Both the position numbers and the translations under genes were made by a program. Source: Mangrovicoccus ximenensis (GTDB lineage Bacteria > Pseudomonadota > Alphaproteobacteria > Rhodobacterales > Rhodobacteraceae). From it: a stretch of 64,000 bases of DNA. Positions 49,159-58,663 of the stretch are shown piece by piece. Numbering within the stretch: the stretch's first letter is position 1; each line of letters starts with the position of its first letter. Location of the stretch: contig NZ_QBKZ01000013.1 of the NCBI RefSeq assembly GCF_003056725.1, positions 81,295-145,294 on the forward strand, read 5' to 3'. The notes beneath the pieces were generated by a model. The model did no database searches, had not been told where the DNA came from, and saw nothing but the letters and a program-made list of their open reading frames with translations.

Positions 49159-49956
49159 TCAGGCGTCGGCGCGCTCGCGGATCGTCTTCGAGAAGGTGTC
49201 GAAGATTTCGCCGTTGCCGCAGATCAGGCCGCCGCGGCCCATCAGGTCGGCGCCGGGCAGGATCGGCTCGACGAAGCCGCCGGCCTCTTTCACGAGGATG
49301 ATGCCCGCGGCCATGTCCCACGGGTTGAGGCCGCGTTCCCAGTAGCCGTCATAGCGGCCTGCCGCCACATAGGCGAGGTCGAGCGCCGCGGCGCCCCAGC
49401 GGCGCACGCCCGCGACCTGCGGCATCAGCCGCGCGAGGTCCTGAAGCGCGGCCGGCAGATAGGGCTGGGTGCCGAAGGGAATGCCGGTGGCGAAGACCGA
49501 CTCGATCATCCGCGACCGGTCCGAGACCCGCAGGCGCTGGTTGTTCATCCAGGCGCCGGCCCCTTTTTCGGCCATGAACATCTCGTCCTTGGCGGCGTCG
49601 AAGACCACGCCGGCGACGATCTCGCCCTTGTGCTCCAGCGCGATCGAGATCGCCCAATGCGGCATGCCGTGCAGGAAGTTGGTGGTGCCGTCGAGCGGGT
49701 CGACGATCCAGCGCCGCGTCGGGTCGGTGCCGGGAGTCTCGCCGGTCTCCTCGCCGAGCCAGCCGTAGTTCGGCCGGGCTTCCATCAGCTCCTGCTTGAG
49801 GATTTCCTCGGCGGCGATGTCGGCTTTCGACACGAAGTCGCCGGCGCCCTTGGAGGACACCTGGAGGTTTTCCACTTCGCGGAAGTCCTTCACAAGCGAG
49901 CGCCCGGCCCGGCGCGCAGCCTTGATCATGATATTGAGGTTGGCGCTGCCCTGCAT
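49159..49956 (-). CDS. suhB: Inositol monophosphatase family protein
   Basis: 265 residues from MQGSANLNIMIKAARRAGRS; an AGGAG site is 9 nt upstream, while the ATG three codons earlier lies on it. Motifs: GDFVSKADIAAEEILKQEL, W-L-G-E-E-T-G, the metal site WIVDPLDGTTNFLHGMPHWA and the second metal motif G-L-N-PWDMAAGIILVKEAGG. It hydrolyses inositol phosphates; the SuhB type also takes part in rRNA transcription complexes in enterobacteria. Adjacent DNA on both sides is gene-poor. Confidence 0.92.
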   Translation of the reverse strand: MQGSANLNIMIKAARRAGRSLVKDFREVENLQVSSKGAGDFVSKADIAAEEILKQELMEARPNYGWLGEETGETPGTDPTRRWIVDPLDGTTNFLHGMPHWAISIALEHKGEIVAGVVFDAAKDEMFMAEKGAGAWMNNQRLRVSDRSRMIESVFATGIPFGTQPYLPAALQDLARLMPQVAGVRRWGAAALDLAYVAAGRYDGYWERGLNPWDMAAGIILVKEAGGFVEPILPGADLMGRGGLICGNGEIFDTFSKTIRERADA

Positions 49957-50384
49957 CTCTAACATCTCCTGGGAATCAGGCCAGCGACCTACACGCTCGG
50001 GGCGCAGGGGGCAAGCCTCCGCCTCGGGATCCATGCCGGCGAAGCTGTCAGGGGGCGGCGGGACGGATTGCGGGGCGGCGGCTTCCAGCGGAAACCGTGC
50101 AGCGCGCTTTTCATGGCGGGAGGCGTCCGCCGTTCGGGAGCAGGGCACCGAGATTGGCGGGGCGCCGCCTTTGCCTGTTGCCCCGGGACCGCCCGGGGCC
50201 TGCGTTTCCGGAGATGGGCCTGCGGACAGGGCGGTGGCGCCTGTTCCTTCGGGGCGGACTTGGCGGCTCGGGAAAGTCAGGGGGCGGCGGCACAGGGGGC
50301 TAACTCCGGGCCGGGCTCGGCATCCATGGGGGCGGGCCCTTGCCAGGGTCACATCGGCCGGCCTGCGGGTCTGGTGCCGCCTCG

Positions 50385-51335
50385 TGCACGGGCGGGCGCC
50401 GCTCCTGTGGCAGCTCCGCCGCGAGGCGCCCTTCATCAGCCTCAGCCGGCTGCTCGACATCGAACGTCGGCGGCAGTGCGGCGGCGGGCTTGCCCCCTGC
50501 CCCGCGGAGATCGTGCTTCTGGGCACGCGGGACGAGTTCATCTCGCCGGGCGACTGCATCGAACAGGGCGGCCATGCCCGCAGCATCTTCGCCGAGCTCT
50601 CGGGCACCTCGCATGGCGACATGATCGGCATCGATCCGCCCAAGGACGAAACCCCGCAGCACCGCGCCTATCGCGAGGCGCGCCGCCGCCGGATCGGCCT
50701 GGCGCTGGACGGCGATCCCGGCCTCTTGGCCGCGGACCCGGATTTCGCCATCGCGCCGGATGACATCAACGACTATTTCGACCCGCTCGACCGGCCCGGG
50801 CTGATCGATGTCGAGGGCGGCGCCGGACAGGTCCGCCATGCGGTCATCATCCTGCACGGCATCCGCGACGAGGGGTTCTGGACCAAGCGGGTCGCCAAGA
50901 TCATCAAGCAACAGGCAAAGGCCGCGGACGAGGCCGTCGGACCGCTGTTCCTGCGCGCGCCGACGCCGAGCTACGGGTTCTTCTCGATGCTCGACTTCAT
51001 CCGTCCCTGGACGCGCGAGCGCCAGGCGGGATGGCTGCTCGACCGCTATGCCGAGATCCGCGCGCTGTTCAGCGAGGCCGAGATCAGCTTCGTCGGCCAT
51101 TCCAACGGCACGTTCCTCGCCGCGCGGGCGCTGGAGATCTGTCCGGCGATGCGGCTGCGCAACGTCTATTTCGCCGGCTCGGTGGTGCGGACGGATTATG
51201 ACTGGCAGGCGCGGGAGGACCAGATCTCGGGGATGGTGCTGAACGCGGCCGGGCGCGCGGACCAGGTCGTGGCGCTGCTGCCCGGCGCGATGGAGCGGCT
51301 GCCGCTGCTGCGCCGGCTCGGCGTCGCGCCGCCGC
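50385..51335 (+). pseudogene. Tandem alpha/beta-hydrolase protein, truncated at both ends
   Basis: About 315 codons. The first part is the tail of one hydrolase domain: PAEIVLLGTRDEFISPGDCI with the acid and AELSGTSHGDMIGID with the catalytic His. A linker leads to the start of a second domain: R-H-A-V-I-I-LHGIRDEGFWTKRVAKII, F-L-R-A-P-T-P-S-Y-G and the nucleophile elbow ISFVGHSNGTFLAARALEIC. The frame loses homology after RLPLLRRLGVAPPP, before the second domain's His, and has no credible start. A cytosolic serine hydrolase cut on both sides; substrate unknown. Confidence 0.55.
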
Positions 51336-52085
51336 CAATTGCGCGGAAGACATCCGTATTCACCCGGGGACTGCCGGCCATGGGCCCGTGCCGACGGGGC
51401 ACCGGCGACCAAGCTCGGCTCCGCTCGCCCGCCGGCATCCCGATCTTTTCCCGGAGACGCCCCGGCATGGCCCGAGGCAGGGACGCACCTGCAGGTGCTG
51501 CCGCCTGCGGCGGGGCGGATCGCCGCGAAGCGCAAAGCGCAGGCCGCGGAACTCCTGCACAGCGGCACAGTACCAAAGCATGCATCCGTACCGGGATGGC
51601 GGACAGTCACGGAGCTTCAACAGGGCTCGGCCTTGTGGGCCGCGGCAGCGCAACCTCGCGTCATGTCCTTGCCAGGCAGCCGGGCGGGATTTCCGTCCGC
51701 CGGCATGGGGATGGAGCGGGACAACGCATGGCCAGCGCAAAGGGAGGGGAGCGATCCCGGCGGCTGTCGCTCTCCTCTGCGCAAGGTTGCGCCCGAGGGC
51801 ATGGTTCCGGGCCATGGGCACGCCAGCGGGCGGACCCGCTAGGGCCGCAAGGCCGCCAAAGGCGCAAGATGCGGGCCCGGCGTGTCATATTCGGCGCGCT
51901 TCACGTCCATTTGCCTCTGTCGCGGCAGCGCGGATGCAGGAATACTCGGGGCATGGCAGGCGTCCGCGCGGCAGACGTCCCGCCAGTCCGGCCCCCGCGC
52001 CGGTTTCCGATGCGGGAGACGTCCATCCTCGGGCAGGGCCGCGTCCCGAGGCAGGGCACCTCCCTTCGATACTCCGGAGGACCCG
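51336..52085 (+). other. Gene-free stretch of about 750 nt
   Basis: No domain or start was found. It begins with GCGGAAGACATCCG, loosely like the 21-nt repeat seen at other gene ends. The last 50 nt hold the leader and GGAGGA site of the methyltransferase gene. Confidence 0.4.
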
Positions 52086-53042
52086 ATGACCTTTGCCTTT
52101 CCTGCAGCCAAAGACGATCTGATCTACCTGACGGAGGGCGGGTTCGAGACCGAACTGCTCTACCTCCACGGCATCGATCTGCCCTGTTTCGCCGCCTTCG
52201 CGATCCTCTCCGATCCGGCCAAGCGGGCGGTGTTCCGGGGCATCTACGAGCGCGTCTGCGAGGTGGCCGCCGCAGAGGGCACCGGGCTCCTGCTGGGCTG
52301 GGTCGGCTATCGCGCCAGTCCGGACTGGGGCGCGAAGCTGGGCCTATCTCCGGAGGGCCTGCACGAGGCCACGCTGGCGGGAATTGCGTTCCTGGAGGAG
52401 CTGCGCCGCGCCTATGGCGATCAGGTGCCGGACTTCCGCATCAACGAGGGTCTCGGGCCGCGCGGCGACGCCTACGGCACTGGCGGCGCAATTACCGAGA
52501 CCGAGGCCGAGGACTACCACGCCACCCAGATCGGGACCGTGCGCGGCAAAGTGGACCTGGTCTGGGCGGCGACCCAGAACAACATTCCCGAAGTGATCGG
52601 CATGGCCCGGGCGGCGCAGGCGCTCCGGGTGCCATTCGCGGTGTCCTGGAGCCTGAACAGCGCAGGCCGGCTGAACTCGGGCCCCTCGCTGGAAGAAGCC
52701 GTGACGCGGGTCGATGCCGCCGTTCCCGGCGGGGTCGCCTGGCATGCCGTCAACTGTTCGCACCCCGCGGAATTCGCTCCGGCGCTGAGCCCGGGGCCAT
52801 GGCTCGACCGGCTGCGCTGCATCCGGCCGAATGCGGCGGCAATGGACAAGATTGCGCTTTGCAAGCTGGGGCACCTGGAGGACGGCGATCCGGACGAGCT
52901 GGGCGTTCAGATGGGCCAGGTTGCGCAGCGTTTCCCGCAAATGGACATCTGGGGCGGCTGCTGCGGCACCGACCACCGCCATCTGGCCCGGATCGTGCAG
53001 AACGTGAAGGCCGTGCGCGCGGCGCGGCGCGCAGGCGCCTGA
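52086..53042 (+). CDS. Homocysteine S-methyltransferase family protein
   Basis: 318 residues from ATG after GGAGGA. N-terminal YLTEGGFETELLYLHGIDLP, barrel strands with the zinc Cys in AVNCSHPAEFAPAL and the C-terminal D-I-W-GGCCGTDHRHLARI supplying the other two Cys. The family transfers methyl groups to homocysteine from S-methylmethionine, betaine or similar donors. The long FETELLYL start resembles stand-alone MHT enzymes. It is convergent with the GlxA-type regulator, 25 nt apart. Confidence 0.9.
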   Translation: MTFAFPAAKDDLIYLTEGGFETELLYLHGIDLPCFAAFAILSDPAKRAVFRGIYERVCEVAAAEGTGLLLGWVGYRASPDWGAKLGLSPEGLHEATLAGIAFLEELRRAYGDQVPDFRINEGLGPRGDAYGTGGAITETEAEDYHATQIGTVRGKVDLVWAATQNNIPEVIGMARAAQALRVPFAVSWSLNSAGRLNSGPSLEEAVTRVDAAVPGGVAWHAVNCSHPAEFAPALSPGPWLDRLRCIRPNAAAMDKIALCKLGHLEDGDPDELGVQMGQVAQRFPQMDIWGGCCGTDHRHLARIVQNVKAVRAARRAGA

Positions 53043-53067
53043 CGGCCGCGGCGGAGCGCCGGACAGC

Positions 53068-54138
53068 CTAGCGCCGGGTTCCGGCCGGGGCGGCGGCGAT
53101 GGCGGCGATGTTGCGGAATTTCCGCCGGTAGGCCGCAGGAGTGAGGCCGACACGTTTCTTGAACACCCGGCGGAAGGAGGCCGCATCGCCGTATCCCACC
53201 GCGGCGGCGATCTCCTCCACCGGGGTCTGCGTGCGCTCCAATTCCTGCTTGGCCTCCTCGACGCGCAGAGCCTGGACATAGTCCATCGGCGTGTAGCCGG
53301 TGGCCGCGCGGAACCGGCGCGCGAAGGTGCGGCTGCCCAGGCCGGAGCGTTCGGTCATCCGTTCCACCGGGCTGGCGATCTCGTAGCAGCCGGCGATCCA
53401 CGACTGGCAATCGGCCACCAGCGCGTCGCGGACTTCCATCGGGCGGGTCATCACCGCATAGGGCGATTGTCCCTCTACGTGATCCGCCAGCAGGAAGATC
53501 TTGGCGGTGTCCACCGCGTGGCGGTAGCCGCAGAACCGGGCGATCAGGAAGAAGGCCAGATCCTGCCAGGCGCTCACCGCCCCGGCGGTGACGATGCCGT
53601 CTTCTGCCGCGTTCAGGCACAAAGCCGCGCTTTCGAGGAACTCCACCGCGGGGTAGTGGCGGCGGAACAGGTCGCGATAGGCCCAGTGGGCGGTCGCGGC
53701 GCGCCCGTCCAGCACGCCGGCTTCGGCCAGCACCAGCGCGCCGGAACAGACCGAGGACAAGAGCACTCCGGCCGCATGCATGCCGCGCAGCCAGCCGCAT
53801 TCCTCCGGGTTGCGCCCGGTCGGGTCGTCGGTCACCAGAACATAGCGGTCGCAGACGATGACGGCATCGGGCAGGTCCGTGTCCGTGCCGAAGGCCGAGA
53901 TGGCGCCGTGCGGCTGCACCGGGATGCCGCCGGCGCAGGCGAAGGGCTGCCCGTCGGCCGAGACGATCCGGACATCGAGAATCTCGTTTCCAGGGGTGCC
54001 TTTGACCATTTCCGGGAATGCCGCGCCCACGGTCGTCAGCACGTCGTAGAGGCCGTAGAGCACCATGGCCGAGGTCGCAGGCGCGGCCAGAAGCAGGATC
54101 ACCGGGCGCCGGCCCGGCGGAGCCGTCGTATCTGGCAT
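53068..54138 (-). CDS. GlxA-family transcriptional regulator (DJ-1/PfpI domain plus AraC HTH)
   Basis: 356 residues. Residues 10-190 form the DJ-1/PfpI-like sensor domain with the elbow VCSGALVLAEAGVLDGRAAT; the AraC/XylS DNA-binding domain covers about 240-345 with SGLGSRTFARRFRAATGYTP and EEIAAAVGYGDAASFRRVFK followed by the R-V-G-L-T-P-A-A-Y-R motif. It is divergent from a FAD-dependent oxidoreductase gene, and a 6-bp-arm inverted repeat lies between, so it probably controls that gene and itself. Confidence 0.9.
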   Translation of the reverse strand: MPDTTAPPGRRPVILLLAAPATSAMVLYGLYDVLTTVGAAFPEMVKGTPGNEILDVRIVSADGQPFACAGGIPVQPHGAISAFGTDTDLPDAVIVCDRYVLVTDDPTGRNPEECGWLRGMHAAGVLLSSVCSGALVLAEAGVLDGRAATAHWAYRDLFRRHYPAVEFLESAALCLNAAEDGIVTAGAVSAWQDLAFFLIARFCGYRHAVDTAKIFLLADHVEGQSPYAVMTRPMEVRDALVADCQSWIAGCYEIASPVERMTERSGLGSRTFARRFRAATGYTPMDYVQALRVEEAKQELERTQTPVEEIAAAVGYGDAASFRRVFKKRVGLTPAAYRRKFRNIAAIAAAPAGTRR

Positions 54139-54229
54139 TTCCGTCCCCTCTGCCGTTTCCGCCCCGATCCGGTGTCAATTCTGGCACGGGGCCGTCGCTT
54201 TTGCCACTGCCGCAACAAAAGCTCCCGGC

Positions 54230-54248
54230 AGATACTCGAACGGTATCT
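54230..54248. promoter_or_regulatory. Inverted repeat in the divergent glxA-like/FAD-oxidoreductase gap
   Basis: AGATAC-N7-GTATCT lies 21 nt before the oxidoreductase start and 92 nt from the regulator start. It may be an operator for the divergent regulator. Confidence 0.35.
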
Positions 54249-54268
54249 CAAGCCGGGGAGAGCCGACC

Positions 54269-55657
54269 ATGGACGTGCAACTCGCATCGATCGAAGAGCT
54301 CAGGGCCGATTTCGCCGGCCAGCTCCTGACTGCGCACGGCGGGGGCTACGGCGGCGCGCGCCGTGTCTGGAATGCGATGATCGACCGGCGGCCGGGGCTG
54401 ATCGCCCGCTGCCGCGGCACCGCCGACGTGATCCGGGCCGTGCAGTTCGCGCAGCAAAGGTCCCTGCCGGTCGCGATCCGCGGCGGAGGACACAACGTCG
54501 CCGGGCACGCAGTCTGCGACAACGGGGGGATGATCGACCTTTCGGAGATGCGCGCGGTCCATGTCGATCCGGAGCGCCGCATCGCCGTGGCCGAGGGAGG
54601 GCGCCACCTGGGCCGAAATGGACCGCGAGGGGCAGGTCTTCGGCCTGGCAACGCCGGGCGGGCCGATCTCGGAAACCGGGGTGGCCGGGCTGACGCTTTC
54701 GGGAGGCTTCGGCTATCTGAGGGGGCGGCACGGGCTGAGCATCGACAATCTCGTGGCCGCCGACGTGGTGACCGCAGACGGGTCCCTGGTCCGCGCCGGG
54801 CCCGACGGCGATCCCGAGCTGCTCTGGGCGCTGGAGGGCGGCGGCAATTTCGGCGTGGTCGTGCGGTTCGAGTTCGCGCTGCATCCCGTCGGCCCCGAGG
54901 TGCAGTTCATCGCGCCCGTCTATGCGCTCGACGACGGCCCCGGCCCGATCCGCGCCTGGCGGGACCACGTCAGCCGGAACGACGAAGAGCTGGCGATGAT
55001 CTGCGAGTTTTCCACCGTGCCGCGGACGAGGAATTCCCGCGGGAGTTCTGGGGCCGCAAGGTCTTCGCGCTGGTCGGCGTGGTCCCGGGTCAGGCGGCGG
55101 CGGCGGAGCTCGCCCGGCCGCTGCAGGAGCTGGGCACGCTGGTCACGGATTTCCCGGGCCGCATGCCCTATGCCGAGGTGCAGCGGCTGTTCGATGCGCG
55201 GACGCCCTTCGGCACGAGGCGCTGCTACTGGAAAGCGCGCTACCTGACCGAGCTGCCCGATGCGATGATCGACTTGGCCATCGGGAATGCCTGGTCCGCA
55301 CCGTCGCCCGCGACGATTTCCTCGCTCTGGAACATGGGCCGTGCAGTGCGCGACGTGCCCGCCGGGGAAACGGCCTCCGGCGACCGGTCGATGGGCTGGA
55401 TGTATTCCGTGGACGGGGTCTGGGAAGATCCGGCGGAGGACGCGGCCAACATCGACTGGGCGCGCGACGCCTGGGCAGCAGCGGAACGCTTCGGCCGTGC
55501 AGGCCGGGCGTATCTCAACTTTCCCGGCCATGGCGAGGACGCCGCGCTGACCCGCACCGCCTTCGGCGCAGGCGACGACCGGCTGGCGCGGGTGAAGGCG
55601 GCATACGACGCCGGCAACATGTTCCGCTTCAACCAGAACATCCTGCCCGCCAGCTGA
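54269..55657 (+). pseudogene. FAD-binding (PCMH/BBE) oxidoreductase with two compensating frameshifts
   Basis: The gene reads in frame from ATG (GGGGAG site) through RPGLIARCRGTADVIRAVQF and V-A-I-R-GGGHNVAGHAVCDNGG to RIAVAEGG near 54600. There an extra G in GGGAGGG moves the match to the next frame (ATWAEMDREGQVFGLATPGG, the SETGVAGLTLSGGFGYLRGR flavin motif, ALEGGGNFGVVVRFEF). Near 55015-55025 a missing base restores the first frame (EEFPREFWGRKVFALVGVVP) to the end, G-N-M-F-R-F-N-Q-N-I. Overall length (about 462 aa) and both domains match berberine-bridge-like oxidases with GGGHN for covalent FAD. Two opposite indels suggest either a pseudogene or sequencing error. Confidence 0.75.
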
Positions 55658-56026
55658 GTAGGTGGCCCCCGCCGCCCTGCCCGGTCCGGAGCATCCGGAT
55701 GTCGGTCCGGACAGGCAGCCGCACGCATGGCCTGAATGCCGGGCATCGGCTGTCCGGGGAACGCGGCAGGATTGCCCGGCACTGCCGCAGTTCCTCGCCC
55801 GGCACGGGATGGAACCGGACGTGCAGCCCTGCCGCAGGGCGGCATGCCGGACGGAAGGCCCGGGCGTTTGCCGCCGATGCGGCACGATGGCTGCGACTGT
55901 GCCGGATATGGCCGCATCGGCGGCGCGGCAACCGGAGCTGGCCAAAGGGAGCCCGGATTGACAGCCCGGCCCAATGGCACATAGGAAATGGATGATTTTC
56001 ATTCGAATTTATAGAAACGGATCAGC
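55658..56026 (+). other. Intergenic region of about 370 nt
   Basis: No gene recognised. The last 50 nt become AT-rich (ATAGGAAATGGATGATTTTC.. region near 55981-56020) and probably hold the promoter of the membrane-protein gene that follows. Confidence 0.4.
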
Positions 56027-56896
56027 ATGCCGCCACAGTTTCCGGCACGGACCCTCATCCTTGTTGCAGTCGCAGGCTCGGCGGGATTGAGCGTTCACGT
56101 CATCGCCCAGCAGGTCTTTCACCTGCCCTATCCCGCGACCGGCTTGCCCCCGCTGCTCGCCGCGCTGATCGCCCTGACGCGGCATGCAGCGCTCTGCGCG
56201 ATATCGGTCATCCTTGTTCTGGGCCTCGGGGAAAGAGGCGGCTGGACAAAGCTTGCCACGCTGTTCTTCTGCACCGCAGCCTTCTACGAGGAGCTCCTCC
56301 GCGTGCCTGTCATGCAAGGGATCGTCACCGGGGCCTGGGCGTTCGCGTTCCTGCCGCAAGCCGCCATCTATGCCAAGACATTTGTCTTCTCCGCCATGGT
56401 CCTGGTCACGGTCGCCTTGGCCGAGCGCGCCGGGGACCGCCTCCGGAAATGCGGAACTTTCGCCATCGGCGGGGTGATTGCAACGCTGTTCCTCTTCGCC
56501 TTCGGGGAGGTCCGGCCAGCGCTGGAGCAGGTCCTGATGCAGTTCGCGGACCCGCCGCGTGCAGAAGATGCCATCAGGTCGGAAGCCTACGGCATGCTCA
56601 TCCTGATGGCCGCCTATGCCACCTACATTCTGCCGTCCTGCGCGATGTACCTCTATTTCCGGGCCTTTGCAGAAACGTTCCGCGGCGGGGCGGTTGCGGT
56701 CTGCCTGCTCTACATCGCGCTCCTGTCGCTGGCGCGGGGGACGCTGCTGATCTCGCTGGTGTCGATCGGCCCGGACTTCCTGCCTGTCTTCCAGTTCGCC
56801 GCCCAGCTGTTCGTCGCGACCGTGCTGATCTGCGTTTTCTTCCGGAGCGAGCTGCCGGGCCTGATGCAGGCGCCGGAGGCGCGGCGCCCGGCATGA
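56027..56896 (+). CDS. Polytopic membrane protein of unknown function
   Basis: 289 residues with seven to eight hydrophobic helices, for example LILVAVAGSAGLSVHVIAQQ, GLPPLLAALIALTRHAALC, MVLVTVALAERAGDRLR, T-F-A-I-G-G-V-I-A-T-L-F-L-F-A-F, Y-G-M-L-I-L-M-A-A-Y-A-T-Y-I-L-P and ARGTLLISLVSIGPDFLPVF. A charged loop A-D-P-P-R-A-E-D-A-I-R-S-E-A separates the halves. No transporter or enzyme signature was recognised. Codon use looks normal and the upstream AT-rich stretch supports a real promoter, so the gene is probably genuine though orphan. Confidence 0.65.
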   Translation: MPPQFPARTLILVAVAGSAGLSVHVIAQQVFHLPYPATGLPPLLAALIALTRHAALCAISVILVLGLGERGGWTKLATLFFCTAAFYEELLRVPVMQGIVTGAWAFAFLPQAAIYAKTFVFSAMVLVTVALAERAGDRLRKCGTFAIGGVIATLFLFAFGEVRPALEQVLMQFADPPRAEDAIRSEAYGMLILMAAYATYILPSCAMYLYFRAFAETFRGGAVAVCLLYIALLSLARGTLLISLVSIGPDFLPVFQFAAQLFVATVLICVFFRSELPGLMQAPEARRPA

Positions 56897-57497
56897 CCCG
56901 GCCGAGCCCTCGGGCAATATCTCTGGACAGAACGTCCGTGGGGCTGCCATCCTCTCCGGCCGGAAGAAACCGATATGCCTCTTGGCTGGCCTCCCAGAGG
57001 GCCATCAGCCCGATGCAGCGCCTGCTCAGCCATGACTGTTCAAAGGGGTGGGCAAGAGCCGTTTCCCGGCGCACAGATCATCGGCCCGATCAAGGGCCGG
57101 GCCGAGCGGCATCGGCGACGGAACCGGGCTATCCAGAAGCGGGCCGGTGAGAACGGGGGCCCTTGCATTGCACGGGCCCGGGCCAGCCACGGCAGCCCGC
57201 TGTCAACGGGGTGTTCAGCGGCCATCTGCGCGACGACTGGCCCACCAGCGGGGTTTCGCCCCCGGAACGGTACCCCCTGCGAGCTGGCGTACCGGCGCTG
57301 CGATTGCACGGCCGCCGGCCCCTGCGCACCGCCGGGAAGAGCGCAAGGGGCGGCCGCAAGCGCTCCTGCGGCGAGAGCGGCCGATCCCCGGAGCGAAGCT
57401 TGGCTGCGTGCGATCAAAACCGAAACCAATTGAATGCGGAGCACCCGCCGAATAGGCTCGAAGGAATTTCCCGTGTTTCGTCGGAGGAGGTGGCTCC
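56897..57497 (+). other. Gene-free stretch of about 600 nt
   Basis: No domain found in either strand. One minus-strand frame near 56950-57074 reads fairly coherently (C-I-G-L-M-A-L-W-E-A-S-Q-E-A-Y-R-F-L-P) but is too short to assign. Ends with the GGAGGAGG site of the next gene. Confidence 0.4.
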
Positions 57498-58436
57498 GTG
57501 AAGGCGATCATTTATGGCGCAGGCGCTTTGGGATGTTTTTTCGGTGCCCGACTTCAGCAAGGCGGGCATGACGTGACCTTCATTGCGCGGGGGGCGCATC
57601 TGGAGGCACTGCAGCGGCACGGCCTGCGCGTGGAAAGCTCTTCCGGAGACTTTTGCCTCGAGCATGTCGATGCGACCTCGGAGATCGCGCATCTTACCCC
57701 AGCCGATCTGATCTTCTTCGCGGTCAAGAATTACGACGTCGCGGCATCGGCGGCGGCAATGGCGGGTCTGGTCGGGCCTGGCACGGCCATTCTCACCGTG
57801 CAGAACGGCGTGTGGGCGCAGCCGCATCTGGCCGCGGCGTTCGGGGCGCAGCGGGTCCTTCCCGGGGTCGTGATGATGCCCGCGGAGATCAAGGAGCCCG
57901 GCGTCATCAGAACGCCCGCCGAAGCCGAACTTGGCGGCATCACGTTCGGCCCGTACGAAGGCGGATCGTCGGAACTCGGCGCCCGGATGCTGGCGGCCTT
58001 CGCGCAGAGCGGCGTGCCGGCGACGCTGTCGGACGATATCTGGCAGTCGCTCTGGAAGAAGTTCATTCCGCTGTCCTCCTATGCCGCGATAACGGCGGCG
58101 ACGCGGCTGAACATCGGCGCCATCCGCGAGACGGAGGTCACGCGGGCGCTGCTGAAATCCCTGATCGGCGAAACCGCTTCGGTCGCCCGCGCATCGCATG
58201 GGACCGTGCCCGGGGATGCCGGGCAGAGCGCCTTCGACATGCTGATGGGGCTTCCGCCGCATCTGCATGCCTCGATGCTCGGCGACTTGCTGCGCGGGCG
58301 GCGCATCGAGCTCGAATGGCTTTCCGGCGAGGTCATCCGCCGGGGCCGCGAGCTGGGCATTGCCACCCCATCGCACCAATTCGCATATGCCGTGCTCGCG
58401 CCTTACGCCAACGGCCGGCCCGAGGGCAGTCCCTGA
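57498..58436 (+). CDS. Ketopantoate reductase family protein (ApbA/PanE)
   Basis: 312 residues from a GTG start with GGAGGAGG 7 nt upstream. Rossmann motif IIYGAGALGCFFGARLQQGG, the V-K-N-Y-D motif (NADPH/substrate Lys), Q-N-G-V-W..VLPGVVMMPAEIKEPGVI and the C-terminal dimer domain with DIWQSLWKKFIPLSSYAAIT (catalytic Lys) and H-A-S-M-L-G-D-L-L-R-G-R-R-IELEWLSGEVIRRGRELGI. It would reduce 2-dehydropantoate to pantoate in CoA synthesis, or a related 2-oxo acid, since many paralogues differ in substrate. Confidence 0.88.
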   Translation: MKAIIYGAGALGCFFGARLQQGGHDVTFIARGAHLEALQRHGLRVESSSGDFCLEHVDATSEIAHLTPADLIFFAVKNYDVAASAAAMAGLVGPGTAILTVQNGVWAQPHLAAAFGAQRVLPGVVMMPAEIKEPGVIRTPAEAELGGITFGPYEGGSSELGARMLAAFAQSGVPATLSDDIWQSLWKKFIPLSSYAAITAATRLNIGAIRETEVTRALLKSLIGETASVARASHGTVPGDAGQSAFDMLMGLPPHLHASMLGDLLRGRRIELEWLSGEVIRRGRELGIATPSHQFAYAVLAPYANGRPEGSP

Positions 58437-58663
58437 CCGCGGCATCTTCGGTTGCGGACTCCGAAGGCGCGTCAGCGGCGCCAGAGGCGAAAACGCCTCG
58501 ATCCGCCGGATGCTTCGCGGCCCGGGCAGCAGATGCCGAGGGCCGGTCAGGCGGGACCCGCCCCTGCCGCAGAGATCGCTGCTTGATGCCGGACGGTCCG
58601 GGACATGGCAGGCGCCGGGGGCCGGAGGTGACGGAAACCGGACCTCTGCCTCGGGCGCGGGCT

